A stretch of 64,000 nt of DNA from Scalesia atractyloides (taxonomy: Eukaryota; Streptophyta; Magnoliopsida; Asterales; Asteraceae), in assembly GCA_947069175.1 (NCBI GenBank), contig CAMTDV010000027.1:43847369-43911368 (forward strand). The letters are read 5' to 3'. The notes below the pieces were generated by a model. The model searched no databases. It was not told where the DNA came from and worked only from the letters and a program-made list of their open reading frames with translations. Positions 10,739-23,259 of the stretch are shown piece after piece. Each line of letters starts with the position of its first letter. The first letter of the stretch is position 1. The position numbers were made by a program, and so were the translations under genes.

Positions 10739-13700
10739 TGTAACATCTCGATTTTTTTCTAACACCGTGTGACTTAAGTGATAACAAACTCGATGTGCGA
10801 GCTACGAGACGAAGTGTAGTCTTAGACGTGTCATTTTTTAACTCAATGAAACTTAAAGGGGGCGTAATGTAATTAATGGATTTTTTTTTTAATTTTCTTT
10901 AGGAATAACATACTCTTTATACATACTTCAAGGGTCAAAATGCAATACGTGTGATTATAATACACATAACAAAACCGTAAGTGCCACGGTGCGACAGTTA
11001 TCAAGAGAGAAAAAGAGAGTTCGAGTGGAGTGTGAGGACGATGAGGAGAAGAGAAATGGCTCGAATTCTAGCTGTCCGATCACGTAAGGTAATCCTCTTA
11101 ACCGTTCATTATTGTTTTTGTCTAGTCGAGATATTGGAGTCAGATAGGATCTTGGTTTTGGTGGTGGTTTTGGGTTGTGAGGACGGTGAATGAAGATGGA
11201 GATGTGTTGGTCGTGAGTGACTTCGGTGGCAATTGGCGAGCGAGCGGCTCTGATGGAGACGGGGACGGCGGTGAAGGTGGTGACCCGATATGGTGATGGT
11301 GATAATGAAGAAGATGGTGTATGGAATCACGGTGGTGATGATAGTTATGATTGTGGTTGCGGTGCTGATTGTGATGGTGGCTGTGTACCGTGGTGCCGAT
11401 TTCCGTGGCGAGGTGCCTATTGGGTGGTGAAGAGATGTAATAGTGGTGACGGGTGAATGATGGTGGTGTTGCGATGGTGAGCAGCGGTGTGTGGTAGTGG
11501 CAAGGGAGGCTTGGTTGCAAAGTGGTGGTTCGACTATGGTGACCGACTACTACGATAGTAAAGGAGGATGATGGTTGACAATGGCTTGGCGCTAGGAAAA
11601 GATGAGGGTGTTCGGTGGTGGTTTGGGTGTAGGTGATTAGCGATGATGCTGACGGTGAACAACAGTGAAGACGGTGGTTGATATGTTGATGATATATAAC
11701 AATGGGAGTGGTATCCGGTTAATATTTTGGTAGTGATAGGGTGGTGCTTGGAGTGGTTAAAAGGAGCATGAATGATGAGTGTATGCATGGTGACGGTCTT
11801 GAGCTTCGCAGAAAGCATGTATGGGTTGACTTTGAGATATGATTGGGTAATGATGATCTTTTGTTAATGATATGGTGTACGTGAGTGCTTGTGCATGCAT
11901 GTGATTTATGGTGGTGTGTGCATTGTATTAATTAGAATAAGGTTTGCGTATTGGTCACATGGGTTTTAAATTAACTAGCAAAAAGTCACCCACACATCTC
12001 AATATATTCAAGGGTGAAATCAAAAGAAGAGTCCAAGCAAGCTGGCACCCAACCATGTCAAGAAAGTCAAAGTATTAAGTGTAGAATAAATAAAAAGCAG
12101 ATATGCAAGCACGTAAATTAATTTAAGCAAGCGAACACGCAAGCATCTGAATTAGTTTAAGCAAACAAACAGGTTTCTCTTGAAGACTCAATTCAAGATG
12201 GTTAGTTTGTGAACCGAAAGCGTTGCAACCAGTGAGTTCTAACCCCCCTTTTTAAGTGTTTATTTTGGGGCTAGTATACTTCTGTAATTATATGTTTTCA
12301 CGCATATCTTTATACAAGTTTCTTGCTAAATTAATTAACAAGTTTTGAAGCACAAATGTTTATTAAATATTTTTCTCATGGTCAGGTAGCTTTCGTGTGA
12401 GTCACGGGGTTTTTGATAGCCTTGCTTAGGCATGTGATGAGGGTATTGGTGATGCTACGGTTGTAGTGTATGTGTTATTAAAGTTGCTAGTGATGAGGTT
12501 AATCCATAATTTAGTATGACAACCAGGTTATAAGCGTTGTGTGTTTGTGTCGATGTGCTTTTTGGTGATATAGCATCCTAGAGGTGCTTGATGTGGGATT
12601 TCTCATGACGGGGTCATTACCTTCGGGGTGGCGTCGGGTCACAGAAAGCACCCTTGAGGTGCTTAGTTGAGGGTCACAGTTTGTGACAATGTGTAAGACC
12701 TTTGCTTAATTTATTGAAATTTCATAAAAATTTCGCATTTATATATATTTTTGCAAGTTTGCCTTTTTTTGTTACGAAAACTTCGGTAACTTATTAAAGT
12801 TCATCCGTTTCACTCGAAACTTTTTTCTAAATGTTTGTAAAATGTTTACCTACATATCTAACTAGAAATCCTTAACCCGGATTCCTAACTTTTGTGAGTT
12901 TCGCAACCATTACCCGGTTTATGTGCATATTCATTTTGACCCGCTAAGCGACTTAAGCACTTAGGCTTAAATCTCACTCTTTATTCCCTTATCTCTTATT
13001 TCCCCCTAAGATTTTTATTTATCTTCCATCACAAGTATATTTGTAGGGGATTTGTTATCGTATAATCATTTAATCCAATTCCTACCCTTCAGTTCGACAA
13101 TTTACGGAAAAGACCCATTAAGAGGCATTACACCAAAAAGGCTTATGCTTTTCACTTTTACACTAACGAAAGAGTCAACTAAATTATAAAACTCATATTT
13201 AAACTACTCTTAGGGTCGGTTGCTTCTTTTATCATTCGAGGGCATTTTGGTCAACTTAGGCCCATCTTTTACGACGAATGACTATCAATAGCATGTTTTG
13301 ACCAAATGAGCACATTTTAACCATAATCTTATTTAAAAATTATTATGTTCCTAAGAACCTAATGTCTACAATTTATATTATGGGATTTACCTTGCTTTAG
13401 GTAATCCAATGTTCATTCATGACTCGTTTAGCTCTCATTGGACCTTAAATCCTCAATGAGAGTTTGACCCATTACACGTACCTGACTCGAGTCATAGCAT
13501 TAGCCCGTTTCAATACCTTGCACTGCTAATTACTAGTTAATAGCAACGCGAACCATACACTATTTCCCTGTGAGCACAAAACTCGACACGCGATCATTAG
13601 TTATTATTTTCAAATGGTGATGACAACACCATTTGACCCATTTGGCCTAAATGATCATTTTATCATTATGAGATGGTATTTATTTACCAGTTGACCATTT

Positions 13701-15520
13701 AATCCGTTTCGGTCTACGCCATATGATCATATTACTTAAAGTCGTTTCTTAATTCGTTCGACCCATTACGGCTTACACCATAGAGTGTCTTTTTTAAAGT
13801 TTAATATTTATTTGTCAACTCGTGACTGAATTACTATTTCACGCTTTTTACTCCTTACGGTTTACACCATAAGGTAACTTTTCAGAACTCCAGTTTATTC
13901 GTCATTACATGTCTAAATTACTGTTTTACCTTTTTTACCATCAAATATGGTTTATAACCATTTTCACTTGTTCCGACCGTATCGATTCGCGTCGGAACAA
14001 TGTATTTCAAAATCTCATTCCGAATATCAAACCGCTTATTCTTAGTCAAATACACAAGTATATGTACTATTTTAAAGATGTAAGCATTACTTACATTGCA
14101 TCAGACTATGCCTTTCCTGTGTACATGATCCGTTTGACCCCTTTTCTCCCAAGCTCCCACCTAGCTTGTCAAGCGTCAAACTACCTTTTATAATACGCAA
14201 GATGGTTAGATTAATCATTATTTATCAAGACCATCCCTCCTGACGGACTTTATATCAAAATTACCATTTAATCATATTATAGGTTAGTTTGACTTCTAAA
14301 AGTCAACTGCCTATTAACATTTGCAAACGCACAATTAAGTTCAACGAACTCATTTAGGTATTTATCAATTACCCGGCATGCAATATTTTAGGCTACCCTC
14401 TTATCTAAATACCCAACCAAGTTCATGTCATTTCTTTCACTTAAACAAGTGCGCGTGATTGTTAACATCAAGTTAACTTAGCTTTCGATTATCAATGCTA
14501 ATTTATCCATTCATTAAGCTATAATTTGTCAAACCCTGACCCGCAACGGATATGGTAGTCGGAGCGTGATTGGGTTTTCATCAAAGCTCATGACATTTAC
14601 TATTATAAAAGTTTCATATTTATTATCCAAACTTAAATAAAACATTCCAATCAACACATAATTCATACGAACACTATAATTTTCCAAACAAGCTTGCAAA
14701 TAACAATTTATTTTCTTCTAAGACCCGTGTCCAATGTGATCCATGCTTCAAACCTACTCACCTGTATCATGGGTAAAAATAGAGTTTTGGGTCAACATAA
14801 GTTGGCGAGTGAATCCGATTTAATCATTAAGAAAAATGATATGTTTATTATTTTTAGTAAAATGTGCATTAACCAAATATGAGAAACGTATATGTAATCT
14901 GAATCACAAACCACACAATCAACTAGCAATATACATGTGAGCACGATAAGCGATGTGCTGTGAGATCAAGGCTCAATCAAACGGAGCCGATCTAATATAT
15001 TAGGCAAGGCGACGCTCCACCCGTAAGTAACGGGTACAAATGGGCCTAATGTGAGAACTTGACGGTAATGAAAAATGTAACCACAAATAACAATAAACAA
15101 TAATATCATATAGCACGTTAGATCACATAATGGTAATAGCACGAGGTTTGAATTAGTAAAATAAACAAAAACACCACATGATACACCCAAAAAACATGAA
15201 CAAAAAGGGGAGTTGTAAGAATTCACTCACAGTGGGTGCGATTATGATTCGACGAAGATAACGCACGATTGAGATGCCAAGCGACGATAATGGCTAACCT
15301 AAACATCCGTATAATAATTTAGATAAATATATTCTTTTGGTTAAGTTTAGTATTTTTAATTAGTTTGTTATTATTTAGATTGATTTATTATTACTATATA
15401 TATTTTGATTTGTGAATATATTTAATATATAAAAATATATTTTTAGGGAATATAATTAAAGGTTTTGGTTAATAAAAAAATATGTTTTTCCCTTGAATCG
15501 GACCGGTCGGATCTAGGCAG

Positions 15521-15911
15521 CGTGTGGGATTCGACTCGTGACCTCTCGTTTACGTGCAAGCAGCTCGACCAACTGAGCTACATGCCTAACCCGGAATATA
15601 TTGAGATTTAATTATATTTATATACTTACTGGATTAAACCATAATTTGATTATAAGGACAGTGTGTGGAACCGGTCTCGAACCCGCGCCTAATGCTTCGT
15701 GTGCACACAGCCCGACTAATTGGGCTGTGTGTCTAACCCGTTGGTTAAAGGATTTTTATTTCTTTTATACGCTCACCGCTGAGCTTTATGAGTGGGTTTT
15801 CTAAAAAGATTTCATTAATGCAGTGAATCGGAACATGAACACGGTTCGAACCCGGGAACGTGGAATTCATATGCACACAGTCCACCCAACTGGACTGTGT
15901 GTCTAACCCGG
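15521..15911 (-). repeat. Three tRNA-like modules in LTR 1
   Basis: Modules lie at about 15521-15592, 15661-15740 and 15831-15911. On the minus strand each reads a TAGCTCAGTTGG-type A-box region folded into a D-arm hairpin, and ends in a GGTTCGA-type B-box. Modules 2 and 3 open with GTTAGACACACAG. In module 1 of this LTR the B box has lost a base (GAGTCGAATCC). Confidence 0.65.
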
Positions 15912-16214
15912 TTTAAACACTTTTTTAATTCTTTTAAACAAGAACTCTAGTTCATCTTCTTCTTTAATTTGAACAGAAATGTGAAATCGCGATTAGTTTG
16001 ATTTGCTTAACAATTCGCTTATAAATTTCTACTGATTATAAAATAATGATAATAAAATGAAATAGAATGGATGAAATGTATACAGAACAGAAGTTTCTCC
16101 AATTTTTCCGACGAAGTTCCGGCGATGGTAGATTATTCCGGCATGGGTTCTGATGAACAGAGATTTGCAAGAAGATTTGGGAGTGTGTGTGCATTCTAAT
16201 GGCTCCAGAACTCC

Positions 16215-16224
16215 CTATTTATAG
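16215..16224 (-). promoter_or_regulatory. TATA box, gypsy complex LTR 1
   Basis: CTATAAATAG on the minus strand, conserved at the same place in the other two LTRs. Confidence 0.65.
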
Positions 16225-16501
16225 ATGAGAAGGGTCGCGCAATTTAAGCTTCGGTTTCGGGAGTTTCGGTCATTTTCGGTTATGGCGGGTTGTTAGCAAA
16301 TGGTTTACTCGGTTTTTGCATCTATATACATGATTGAGAACGGTTTCTCCATTTAATTTCGTAGAAACGACATATGTTGAAGATTGCCAGATTGTACGTA
16401 GCCGTTGCTGGGCGGCATGTTGAACCAGTTCGACGGGAACGAAAATGTAAATTAATATTCGATTAGATTGTACGTAGCCGTTGCTGAGTTCTTCGGGTAA
16501 G

Positions 16502-17160
16502 TCAAGCTTGTAGGCTTATAGGACCAACTCTCTCGAGTATTTTAGATGGTCCAATATAGCGAGGTGCTAGCTTGCCTTTTCGTCCAAATTGAACAATTCC
16601 CTTCCATGGTGACACTCTCAAAATTATTTGATCGCAAACACAAAACTCAAACGGTTTGCGTTGTTTGTCTGCGTAACTCTTTTGACGACTCTGAGCTGCT
16701 AGAAGATTCTTGCGGATTTGAAGAATCTTATCAGTTGTTTCTTGGATTAATTCTGGTCCGGTGATCTGTGCTTCATCGATTTCGTGCCAACATATAGGTG
16801 ATCGGCACTTACGACCGTATAGTGCTTCAAAAGGATCTATACAGATGCTGGAGTGATAGCTGTTATTGTATGAGAATTCGATCAATGGTAGATGGGCATC
16901 CCAGTTGCCCTTGAAGTTGATAAGGTATGATCGTAATGTCTTCAAGAGTCTGAATTGTGCACTCAGATTGACCATCAGTTTGGGGATGAAAAGCGGTACT
17001 AGGGTCTAATCGAGCGCCTAACGCTGATTCTACGGCTTGCCCTGTGCATGAAGTAAAACACCCATCTCAACCCGAGATGATGCTAAGGATATACATAACC
17101 AGGTGAGTGTGAAGTTTGGATTTTGATTGAGGCGGTAATGTTCCTAGTAAAGGTTGAATA
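16502..17160 (-). pseudogene. pol: Integrase fragment, gypsy copy 1
   Basis: Minus-strand integrase of Ty3/gypsy type, which would join the element's cDNA to chromosomal DNA. Frame 16975-16502 reads LRSYLINFKGNWDAHLPLIE, FSYNNSYHSSI, PFEALYGRKCRSPICW, then QSRQKSYADK and APRYIGPSKILERVGPISLQ. These are the last part of the catalytic core (with the E-containing region) and the start of the C-terminal domain. Upstream, to about 17160, the sequence matches the second copy (TDRDGGFTSR, HPQTDGQSE) but with frameshifts. The C-terminal tail and any chromodomain are removed by the deletion that ends in LTR 1. It is non-functional. Confidence 0.85.
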
Positions 17161-17903
17161 CCCTGCTATGAGAATAACTTTTTGATGCCTGAGATTAAAA
17201 AGGTTGTAACACGGAGATGACTAATTGGATATGGTCTCATGATAAAGGGTTTTGAGAAAATCGAAGCGTCACAATGATAAAGTTACAAAACGAAATCATC
17301 GACCACGTCGATATCCAAATTGAGATTGACACTACTTACACGGAACTTCCCATAACCGTCTGACAATGCTTTTGATCACCTAACAAGAACACTTATATAT
17401 AAGAAGTACCTGCGGCGTATCCACCATATCCTTGTCAAATTTTCATATGCCTTGTTATTAAGTCAAGATTAGCTCTATGTGACTCGTTCTAAAATCTACC
17501 AAACATAAACAAACATAACTGCTAATGTTTTAGTCTTGAATCCGAGGAAAGCGAGACTGAATGACGGCGGAACCTCCCTCGTGTGATATGAGGAAGTGGT
17601 CAGTCTATGAACAAATGAGACACGCCCAACTTCCCTAAATGATGAGACGGGGTTCGTCGTGATGTATGATAACATGAAATTAAATCGATGAATAGAGACA
17701 TGTATGAGCAAATTGGCATAGCGGGATATAATTTGTGTTAATGGCATTAATATGAAATAATAAAATCTTGAAACATTATTACCCAAATTGTAAACAATGG
17801 TAACTTGAATAGTCAAAACAAAAAATGGAATTTATTTAAGCTTGGATTGGGAATAAAATAAACAGATTGAGCAAAGTCTTGAGTCTTCATGATGGGAGAA
17901 ATG
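17161..17903 (-). other. Non-coding spacer in place of protease/RT/RNase H, copy 1
   Basis: About 740 bp between the gag stop and the integrase, where roughly 2 kb of protease, RT and RNase H would be expected. The sequence is homologous to 23260-23948 in copy 2 and has no RT motif in any frame. Short open frames here are spurious. Confidence 0.7.
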
Positions 17904-19155
17904 CTAGTTAGGTTGTTCGTTCGTACCGTCGTTGACCTCAACTGGGTTTGCGTTGATGTTGTAGGCTCTCCCTCTTGCTGGTGGGGGTACTGGGTTTGCC
18001 TGGTTCGCTTGGCTAACTGGGTGTGCTTGTGCTTGAGCGTTAATGATTTTAACCAGCCTAGGGCATGTGTTTTGAAGTGGGAAGGATCTCCACAACTGAA
18101 ACAAGCTCTAACATAAGGTACCATGGAATAGTTTGGCTATTGGTAGGGTTGGGTCTTGTTTTGGGCAAGAGGTGTAGTATGGTTTTGAGGAGGACGACAA
18201 ATGTTACTCAAATGACCATAGCGCCCACAATTAGCACACAGTCGGCAATGTAAGGTGGGTTGGTGCCACTTGGGTGATTGGGATGGCTTGGAGGGGTGCG
18301 GCTTGTGGAGTTGGCTGACTGGTTTGGGTGACACAAAAATTTTTCCCGTTTCGTTTTCTCTTGGCTGTGAATTGGAAGAGAATTCGGTTGGGTTGGGGGT
18401 TTCAGTCGGTGTTTTGCTATTTGCATCCTTCCTCTTCTCATCCTTGAAATCCCCATTCCTGACGTGGTTTTCAGTGAGCTCGGTAGCTAGCTCCATTGCT
18501 GCTTCCAGAGTTGCAGGCACGGTACTCATCACAAAATCCTGAATCTTCGAAGGAAGACCCCGAATGTAATGGTCGATCAGACGGTAAAGAGGAGTGAACA
18601 AATTTGGAACCATTTGGTTTAACTCGAGAATCCTCTTGTTGTAGGTTATATGACCTCCCTCTTTTTGCTTCAGAAGCTTCTTAAATTCGCTTCTTGGGCA
18701 GAAACGTCTTGTCATTAGTTCTCTCAGTTGTTCCCAAGTTAGGGCTACTGCGGCTTCGACGCCTCTTATGCCCTTTTCGGCATTCCACCAAGTGAGTGCT
18801 ACCCCAAATAGACGACCAGTAACATAACGAACCTTACGGTCGTTGGGACAGTCACAGTTGAGAAAGGTACTCTCCATTTCTTCAAACCACCGAAGGAGAG
18901 CAGTGACCTCTTCGGTCCCCTCATATTTTGGAAGGTCACATGAGTTGAAGTGCATGTAAGTGCAATTGATGTTGTTTGTAGAAGGCTTAGTAGCATTTTG
19001 TTTTCCTTAATTTTTGGGATTAACGGGGTTAGCAGTGAGAGCTTGCTGAACTTGGATTACGATATCGGGAATTACGGCGGCCGGGCTATTTGAGTAGCCA
19101 TGCGTTCGCCGGACTTTCCAGATCTCCTACCTCCACGAGAGTACCTAGAAGACAT
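17904..19155 (-). pseudogene. gag: gag polyprotein, gypsy copy 1
   Basis: Minus-strand capsid/nucleocapsid gene. The start is taken as the ATG at 19155-19153, matching the MSSRYS start of copy 2. The capsid reads CDLPKYEGTEEVTALLRWFE, EMESTFLNCDCPNDRKVRY, ALTWWNAEKG, ELMTRRFCPR and ELNQMVPNLFTPLYRLIDHY, the usual gypsy gag core. Two CCHC knuckles follow: CANCGRYGHLSNIC and a second one (CFSCGDPSHF...) broken by a frameshift near 18104. The frame stops after ARGRAYNINANPVEVNDGTN, where protease would begin in a full element. An in-frame TAA near 19010 lies where copy 2 has a sense codon. Confidence 0.85.
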
Positions 19156-19997
19156 CTACTGGAAATACGTAACGAGATGATGAGTTTGGCGTATAGGTGT
19201 CATGTGTGTTGCATAAAATTAAATATCCACAAAATAAATGATAAAAATAAATCCATTACATCCATAGGATGTCTTGGGCTTTGCTCATGTTTGGGCCCTT
19301 ATATGTCCCCCATACTTGGCCTAGGTAGTCATGTGGGCCCCCATGACTACTGGGCTTTGTAGGGTTCACATTAGTTTTGGCCTGTTAACACTCGCATCAC
19401 CTGAATGAAAATCGTAAAACATGATTGCGAGGTGTAAGGTCGGAAGGTGTCCTGGTGTAGACACAGTGACAACTCAAAGTGGGGTTAGTTCACACGACGT
19501 TTGGTGTGGCATGCTTTGGCCTCATAGGTCCTTCGTACTCTCATCGTTATTCCCCAAGTAGGCAAACTAGTCCATTACTTTGGATTTATACGAATGCCAA
19601 TCCTAGACAGGACGTTTCGACTACCCTTCCGGTTACTACATGCCCGTCGTAGAACTCACTTTGATGAGATTGAAAGATGAGTACATCACAAATAAAAGAA
19701 AAAAAATGTTTAAATATGTGAGGATCAAGACGTGCGTTATGACGGTAACATATGCATATATATAAGCATGTTCTATGGACAATATTTGTAACACACTGAA
19801 TGTTACACAAAATCATATCGTAGTTTGAGTGCTTGCATGTAATATGTGTGAGAGAAATGTAAAACGAGTAAATGTCATAAGTTTGCATGTAACCAACTTA
19901 ACACGTAAGCAATTAAATTCTAATTGACTATAGTATAGGCTCTACGGGTCTAATAACCTATCCTATTTCCCTATAGTCATAAGCTCTGATACAAATC
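19156..19997 (-). other. 5' leader of gypsy copy 1
   Basis: Untranslated leader between the PBS and gag. It includes the phrase CCTTCCGGTTACTACATGCC, which has a close match in the leader of the LARD-type element near 48325. There is no coding content. Confidence 0.6.
19983..19995 (-). other. Primer-binding site, gypsy copy 1
   Basis: On the minus strand, TTGTATCAGAGC begins 2-3 bp after the LTR end. It differs by one base from TGGTATCAGAGC, the sequence complementary to initiator-Met tRNA. Confidence 0.7.
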
Positions 19998-20983
19998 TGT
20001 CACACCCTGACCCGTAGCGGATATGGTAGTCGTGGCATGATTGGGTTTTCATCAAAGCTCATGAAATATACTATTATAAAAGTTTCATATTTATTATCCA
20101 AACTTAAATAAAACATTCCAATCAACACATAATTCATACGAACACTATAATGTTCCAAACAGGCTTGCAAATAACAATTTATTTTCTCCTAAGGCCCATG
20201 TCCTATGTGATCCATGCTTCAAACCTGTTCACCTGTATCATGTGTAAAAATAGAGTTTTGAGTCAACATAAATTGGCGAGTGAATCCCATTTAATCATTA
20301 AGAAAAATGATATGTTTATTATTTTAGTAAAATGTGCATTAACCAAATATGAGAAACGTATATGTAATCTGAATCACAAACCACACAATCAACTAGCAAT
20401 GTACATGTGAGCACGATAAGCGATGTGCTGTGAGATCAAGGCTCAATCAAACGGAGCCGATCTAATATATTAGGCAACGCGACGCTCCACCCTTAAGTAA
20501 CGGGGAACAAATGGGCCTAATGTGAGAACTTGACTGTAATGAAAAATTTAACCACAAATAATAATAAACAATAATATTACATAGCACGTTACATCACATA
20601 ATGGTAATAGCACGAGGTTTGAATTAGTAAAATAAACAAAAGCACCACATGATACACCCAAAAAACATGAACAAAAAGGGTTGTTGTAAGAATTCACTCA
20701 CAGTGGGTGCGATTATGATTCGGCGAAGATTACGCACGATTGAGATGCCAAGCAACGATAATGGCTAACCTAAACATTCGTATAATAATTTAGATAAATA
20801 TATTCTTTTGGTTTTAGTATTTTTAATTAGTTTGTTATTATTTAGATTTATTTATATTACTATATATATTTTGATTTGTGAATAAATTTAATATATAAAA
20901 ATATATTTTAGGGAATATAATTAAAGGTTTTGGTTAACAAAAATATGTTTTTCCCTTGAATCGGACCGGTCGGATCTAGGCAG

Positions 20984-21400
20984 CGTGTGGGATTCGAACT
21001 CGTGACCTCACGTATACGTGCACGCAGCTCGACCAACTGAGCTACATGTCTAACATGGAATATATGGAGATTTAATTATATTTATATACTTACTGGATTA
21101 AACCAAAATTTGATTATTTTCAAAAAGGTCTGGTATATTATAAGGACAGTGTATGGAACCGGTCTCGAACCCGCGCCTAATGCTTCGTGTGCACACAGCC
21201 CGACCAATTGGGCTGTGTATCTAACCCGTTGGTTAAAGGATTTGAATTTCTTTTATACGCTCACCGCTGAGCTTTATGAGTGGGTTTTATAAAAAAGATT
21301 TCATTAACCCAGTGAATCGGAACATGAACACGGTTCGAACCCGAGACCTTAGAATTCATATGCACACAGTCCAACCAACTGGACTGTGTGTCCTACCCGG
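20984..21400 (-). repeat. Three tRNA-like modules in LTR 2
   Basis: Modules at about 20984-21054, 21149-21228 and 21320-21400. Module 1 (minus strand) has TGTAGCTCAGTTGGTCGAGC and GAGTTCGAATCC, which are good A- and B-box matches. In modules 2 and 3 the D-arm hairpins are CACAGCCC/GGGCTGTG and CACAGTCC/GGACTGTG, a compensatory change. Confidence 0.7.
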
Positions 21401-21704
21401 TTTAAACACTATTTTTAATTCTTTTAAACAAGAACTCCAGTTCATCTTCTTCTTTAATTTGAACAGAAATGTGAAATCGCAGTTAGTTTGATTTGCTTAA
21501 CAATTCGCTTATAAATTTCTACTAATTATAAAATGATGATAATAAAATGAAATAGAATGGATGAAATGTATTCAGAACAGAAGTTTCTCCAATTTTTCCG
21601 ATGAAGTTCAAGCGATGGTAGATTATTCCGGCGTGAGTTCTGATGAACAGAGATTTGCAAGAAGATTTGGGAGTCTGTGTGCATTCTAATGGCTCTTGAA
21701 CTCC

Positions 21705-21714
21705 CTATTTATAG
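21705..21714 (-). promoter_or_regulatory. TATA box, gypsy complex LTR 2
   Basis: CTATAAATAG on the minus strand. It places the tRNA-like modules downstream of the likely start site, in R/U5. Confidence 0.65.
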
Positions 21715-22214
21715 ATGAGAAGGGTCGCACGATTTAAGCTTCGGTTTCGGGAGTTTCAGTCAATTTTGGTTATGGCGGGTTGTTAGCAATCACAATTTAA
21801 TGTGGTTGACTCGGGTTTTGCATCTATAAACATGATTGAGAACGGTTTCTGCCTTTAATTTTGTAGAAACGGCAGATGTTGAAGATTGCCAGATTGTACG
21901 TAGTCATTGCTGGGCGGCATGTTGAACCAGTTCAAAGGGAACGGAAATATAAATTAATATTCGATTAGATTATTTCAGATGTGAAGTGGATGCTGCAGTG
22001 TTGTGTTGGGTGTTTTGTTTGGGCTGAGACCCGGGTTCGATTCTGCGGTCTACCCTTTTATTATTCTTTTTTTATTATCTTTATTATTATTTTTAATATT
22101 AATACAACGAATCTCTTAAATGATTAACATAACTTCAAAACGAAAAGAACCATACCATAAACTTGATTTCAAAATGGTGCGGGTTTTAGAACCCTTTTTT
22201 CGACGGATGTTAGA

Positions 22215-22230
22215 GTATCCCCAACTTTTA
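22215..22230 (-). other. Polypurine tract, gypsy copy 2
   Basis: On the minus strand TAAAAGTTGGGGATAC lies directly before the LTR start (TCTAACATC, mutated from TGTAACATC). This fits the plus-strand primer site. Confidence 0.6.
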
Positions 22231-22248
22231 GAAATTTTGTCCTCAAAT

Positions 22249-23259
22249 TTAAGTGGTAATAGGTTTGTCTAAGAAGAGATTAGGGTATTTTCCGCGCATT
22301 GAGTCTTTACGTTCACAAGTAAACTCAGGTCCTCGTTTCGACTTCCAACATACCCTAACTATAGGAATTCGACTACGTCTTAAACGTTTCTCACTGAAGT
22401 CCATGACTTCTACAGGTCGCTCTCCAAAATGCATCGACTCGTCAATTTGGATATCTTCTAGCGGTATTGAAGGTTTTTCGTTGGCGAGGCACTTTTTTTT
22501 AAGTTAGAAACATGGAACGTTGGATGGATCTTACTGAGTTCTTCTGGTAAGTCAAGCTTGTAGGCTTACAGGACCCTCTCGAGTATTTTAGATGGTCCAA
22601 TATAGCGAGGTGCTAGCTTGCCTTTTTGTCCAAATCGAACAATTCCCTTCCAGGTGACACTCTCAAAAGTATTTGATCGCCAACACAAAACTCGAGCGGT
22701 TTGCGTCGTTTGTCTGCGTAAATCTTTTGACGACTCTGAGCTGCTAGAAGATTTGTGCGGATTTGAAGAATCTTATCGGTTGTTTCTTGGATTAATTCAG
22801 GTCCGGTGATATGTGCTTCATCGATTTCGTGCCAACATATAGTGATCGGCACTTACGACCGTATAGTGCTTCAAAAGGATCCATACAGATGCTGGAGTGA
22901 TAGCTGTTATTGTATGAGAATTCGATCAATGGTAGATGGGCATCCCAATTGCCCTTGAAGTTGATAAGGTATGATCGTAACATGTCTTCAAGAGTCTGAA
23001 TTGTGCGCTCAGATTGACCATCAGTTTGGGGATGAAAAGCGGTACTAGGGTCTAATCGAGCGCCTAACGCTGATTGTACGGCTTGCCCTATGCGTGAAGT
23101 AAAACCCCCATCTCGATCCGTGATGATACTAAGGATATACCTAACCAGGTGAGTGTGAAGTTTGGATTTTGATTGAGGGGGTAAAGTTCCTAGTAAGGGT
23201 TGAATACCCTGCCACAAGAATCGCTTTTTGATGCGTGAGATGAAAAAGCGTTGTGACAC
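22249..23259 (-). pseudogene. pol: Integrase fragment, gypsy copy 2
   Basis: Minus strand. Frame 23259-22792 reads LSIITDRDGGFTSRIGQ (second catalytic Asp), STAFHPQTDGQSERTIQTLE (third catalytic region) and NSYHSSICMDPFEALYGRKC. Frames at 22852-22613 and 22434-22249 continue with ETTDKILQIR, QKIYADKRRKPLEFCVGDQI, then HFGERPVEVMDFSEKRLRRS and RIPIVRVCWKSKRGPEFTCE, the C-terminal domain. Two frameshifts break it. The N-terminal zinc finger and first catalytic Asp are missing, because the frame is joined upstream to the spacer that replaces RT. It keeps the C-terminal part that copy 1 has lost. Confidence 0.87.

Larger units (their letters stand above)
14527..16485 (-). repeat. Gypsy complex, LTR 1 (3' LTR of copy 1, inner end deleted)
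   Basis: Begins TGTCAAACCCTGACCCGC on the plus strand and matches the middle LTR throughout. About 250 bp at the inner end (start of U3), plus the PPT and the integrase C-terminus, are deleted. TATA box CTATAAATAG (minus) is at 16215-16224. The deletion joint carries a copied 21-bp filler. Confidence 0.8.
19998..22214 (-). repeat. Gypsy complex, LTR 2 (middle, complete)
   Basis: Plus-strand ends are TGTCACACCCTGACCC and GGATGTTAGA (the last CA mutated to GA). At about 2.22 kb it is the only full-length LTR of the complex. It serves copy 1 as 5' LTR (PBS at 19983) and copy 2 as 3' LTR (PPT at 22215). A B-box-like CGGGTTCGATTC on the plus strand at about 22032 lies in U3. Confidence 0.8.

Noticed and set aside
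11109..11818. Long His/Thr-rich open frames on the minus strand (up to 126 codons)
   Set aside because: They are produced by G+T-rich, GGT-repetitive plus-strand sequence inside an LTR. The compositional bias explains the open frames, and no start context or domain is seen.
10739..12691. Protein-coding gene with a GT-rich transcript
   Set aside because: The TG start, TATA position, CACAT flanks and lack of codon structure fit an LTR better.
20984..21054. Functional tRNA gene
   Set aside because: The D-arm and B box are good, but the acceptor stem does not pair and the T-stem is weak. The unit also recurs in all three LTRs, so it is called tRNA-like only.
19998..22214. Independent solo LTR between two gypsy elements
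   Set aside because: A PBS abuts one side and a PPT the other with no TSD, so it is shared by the two interiors.
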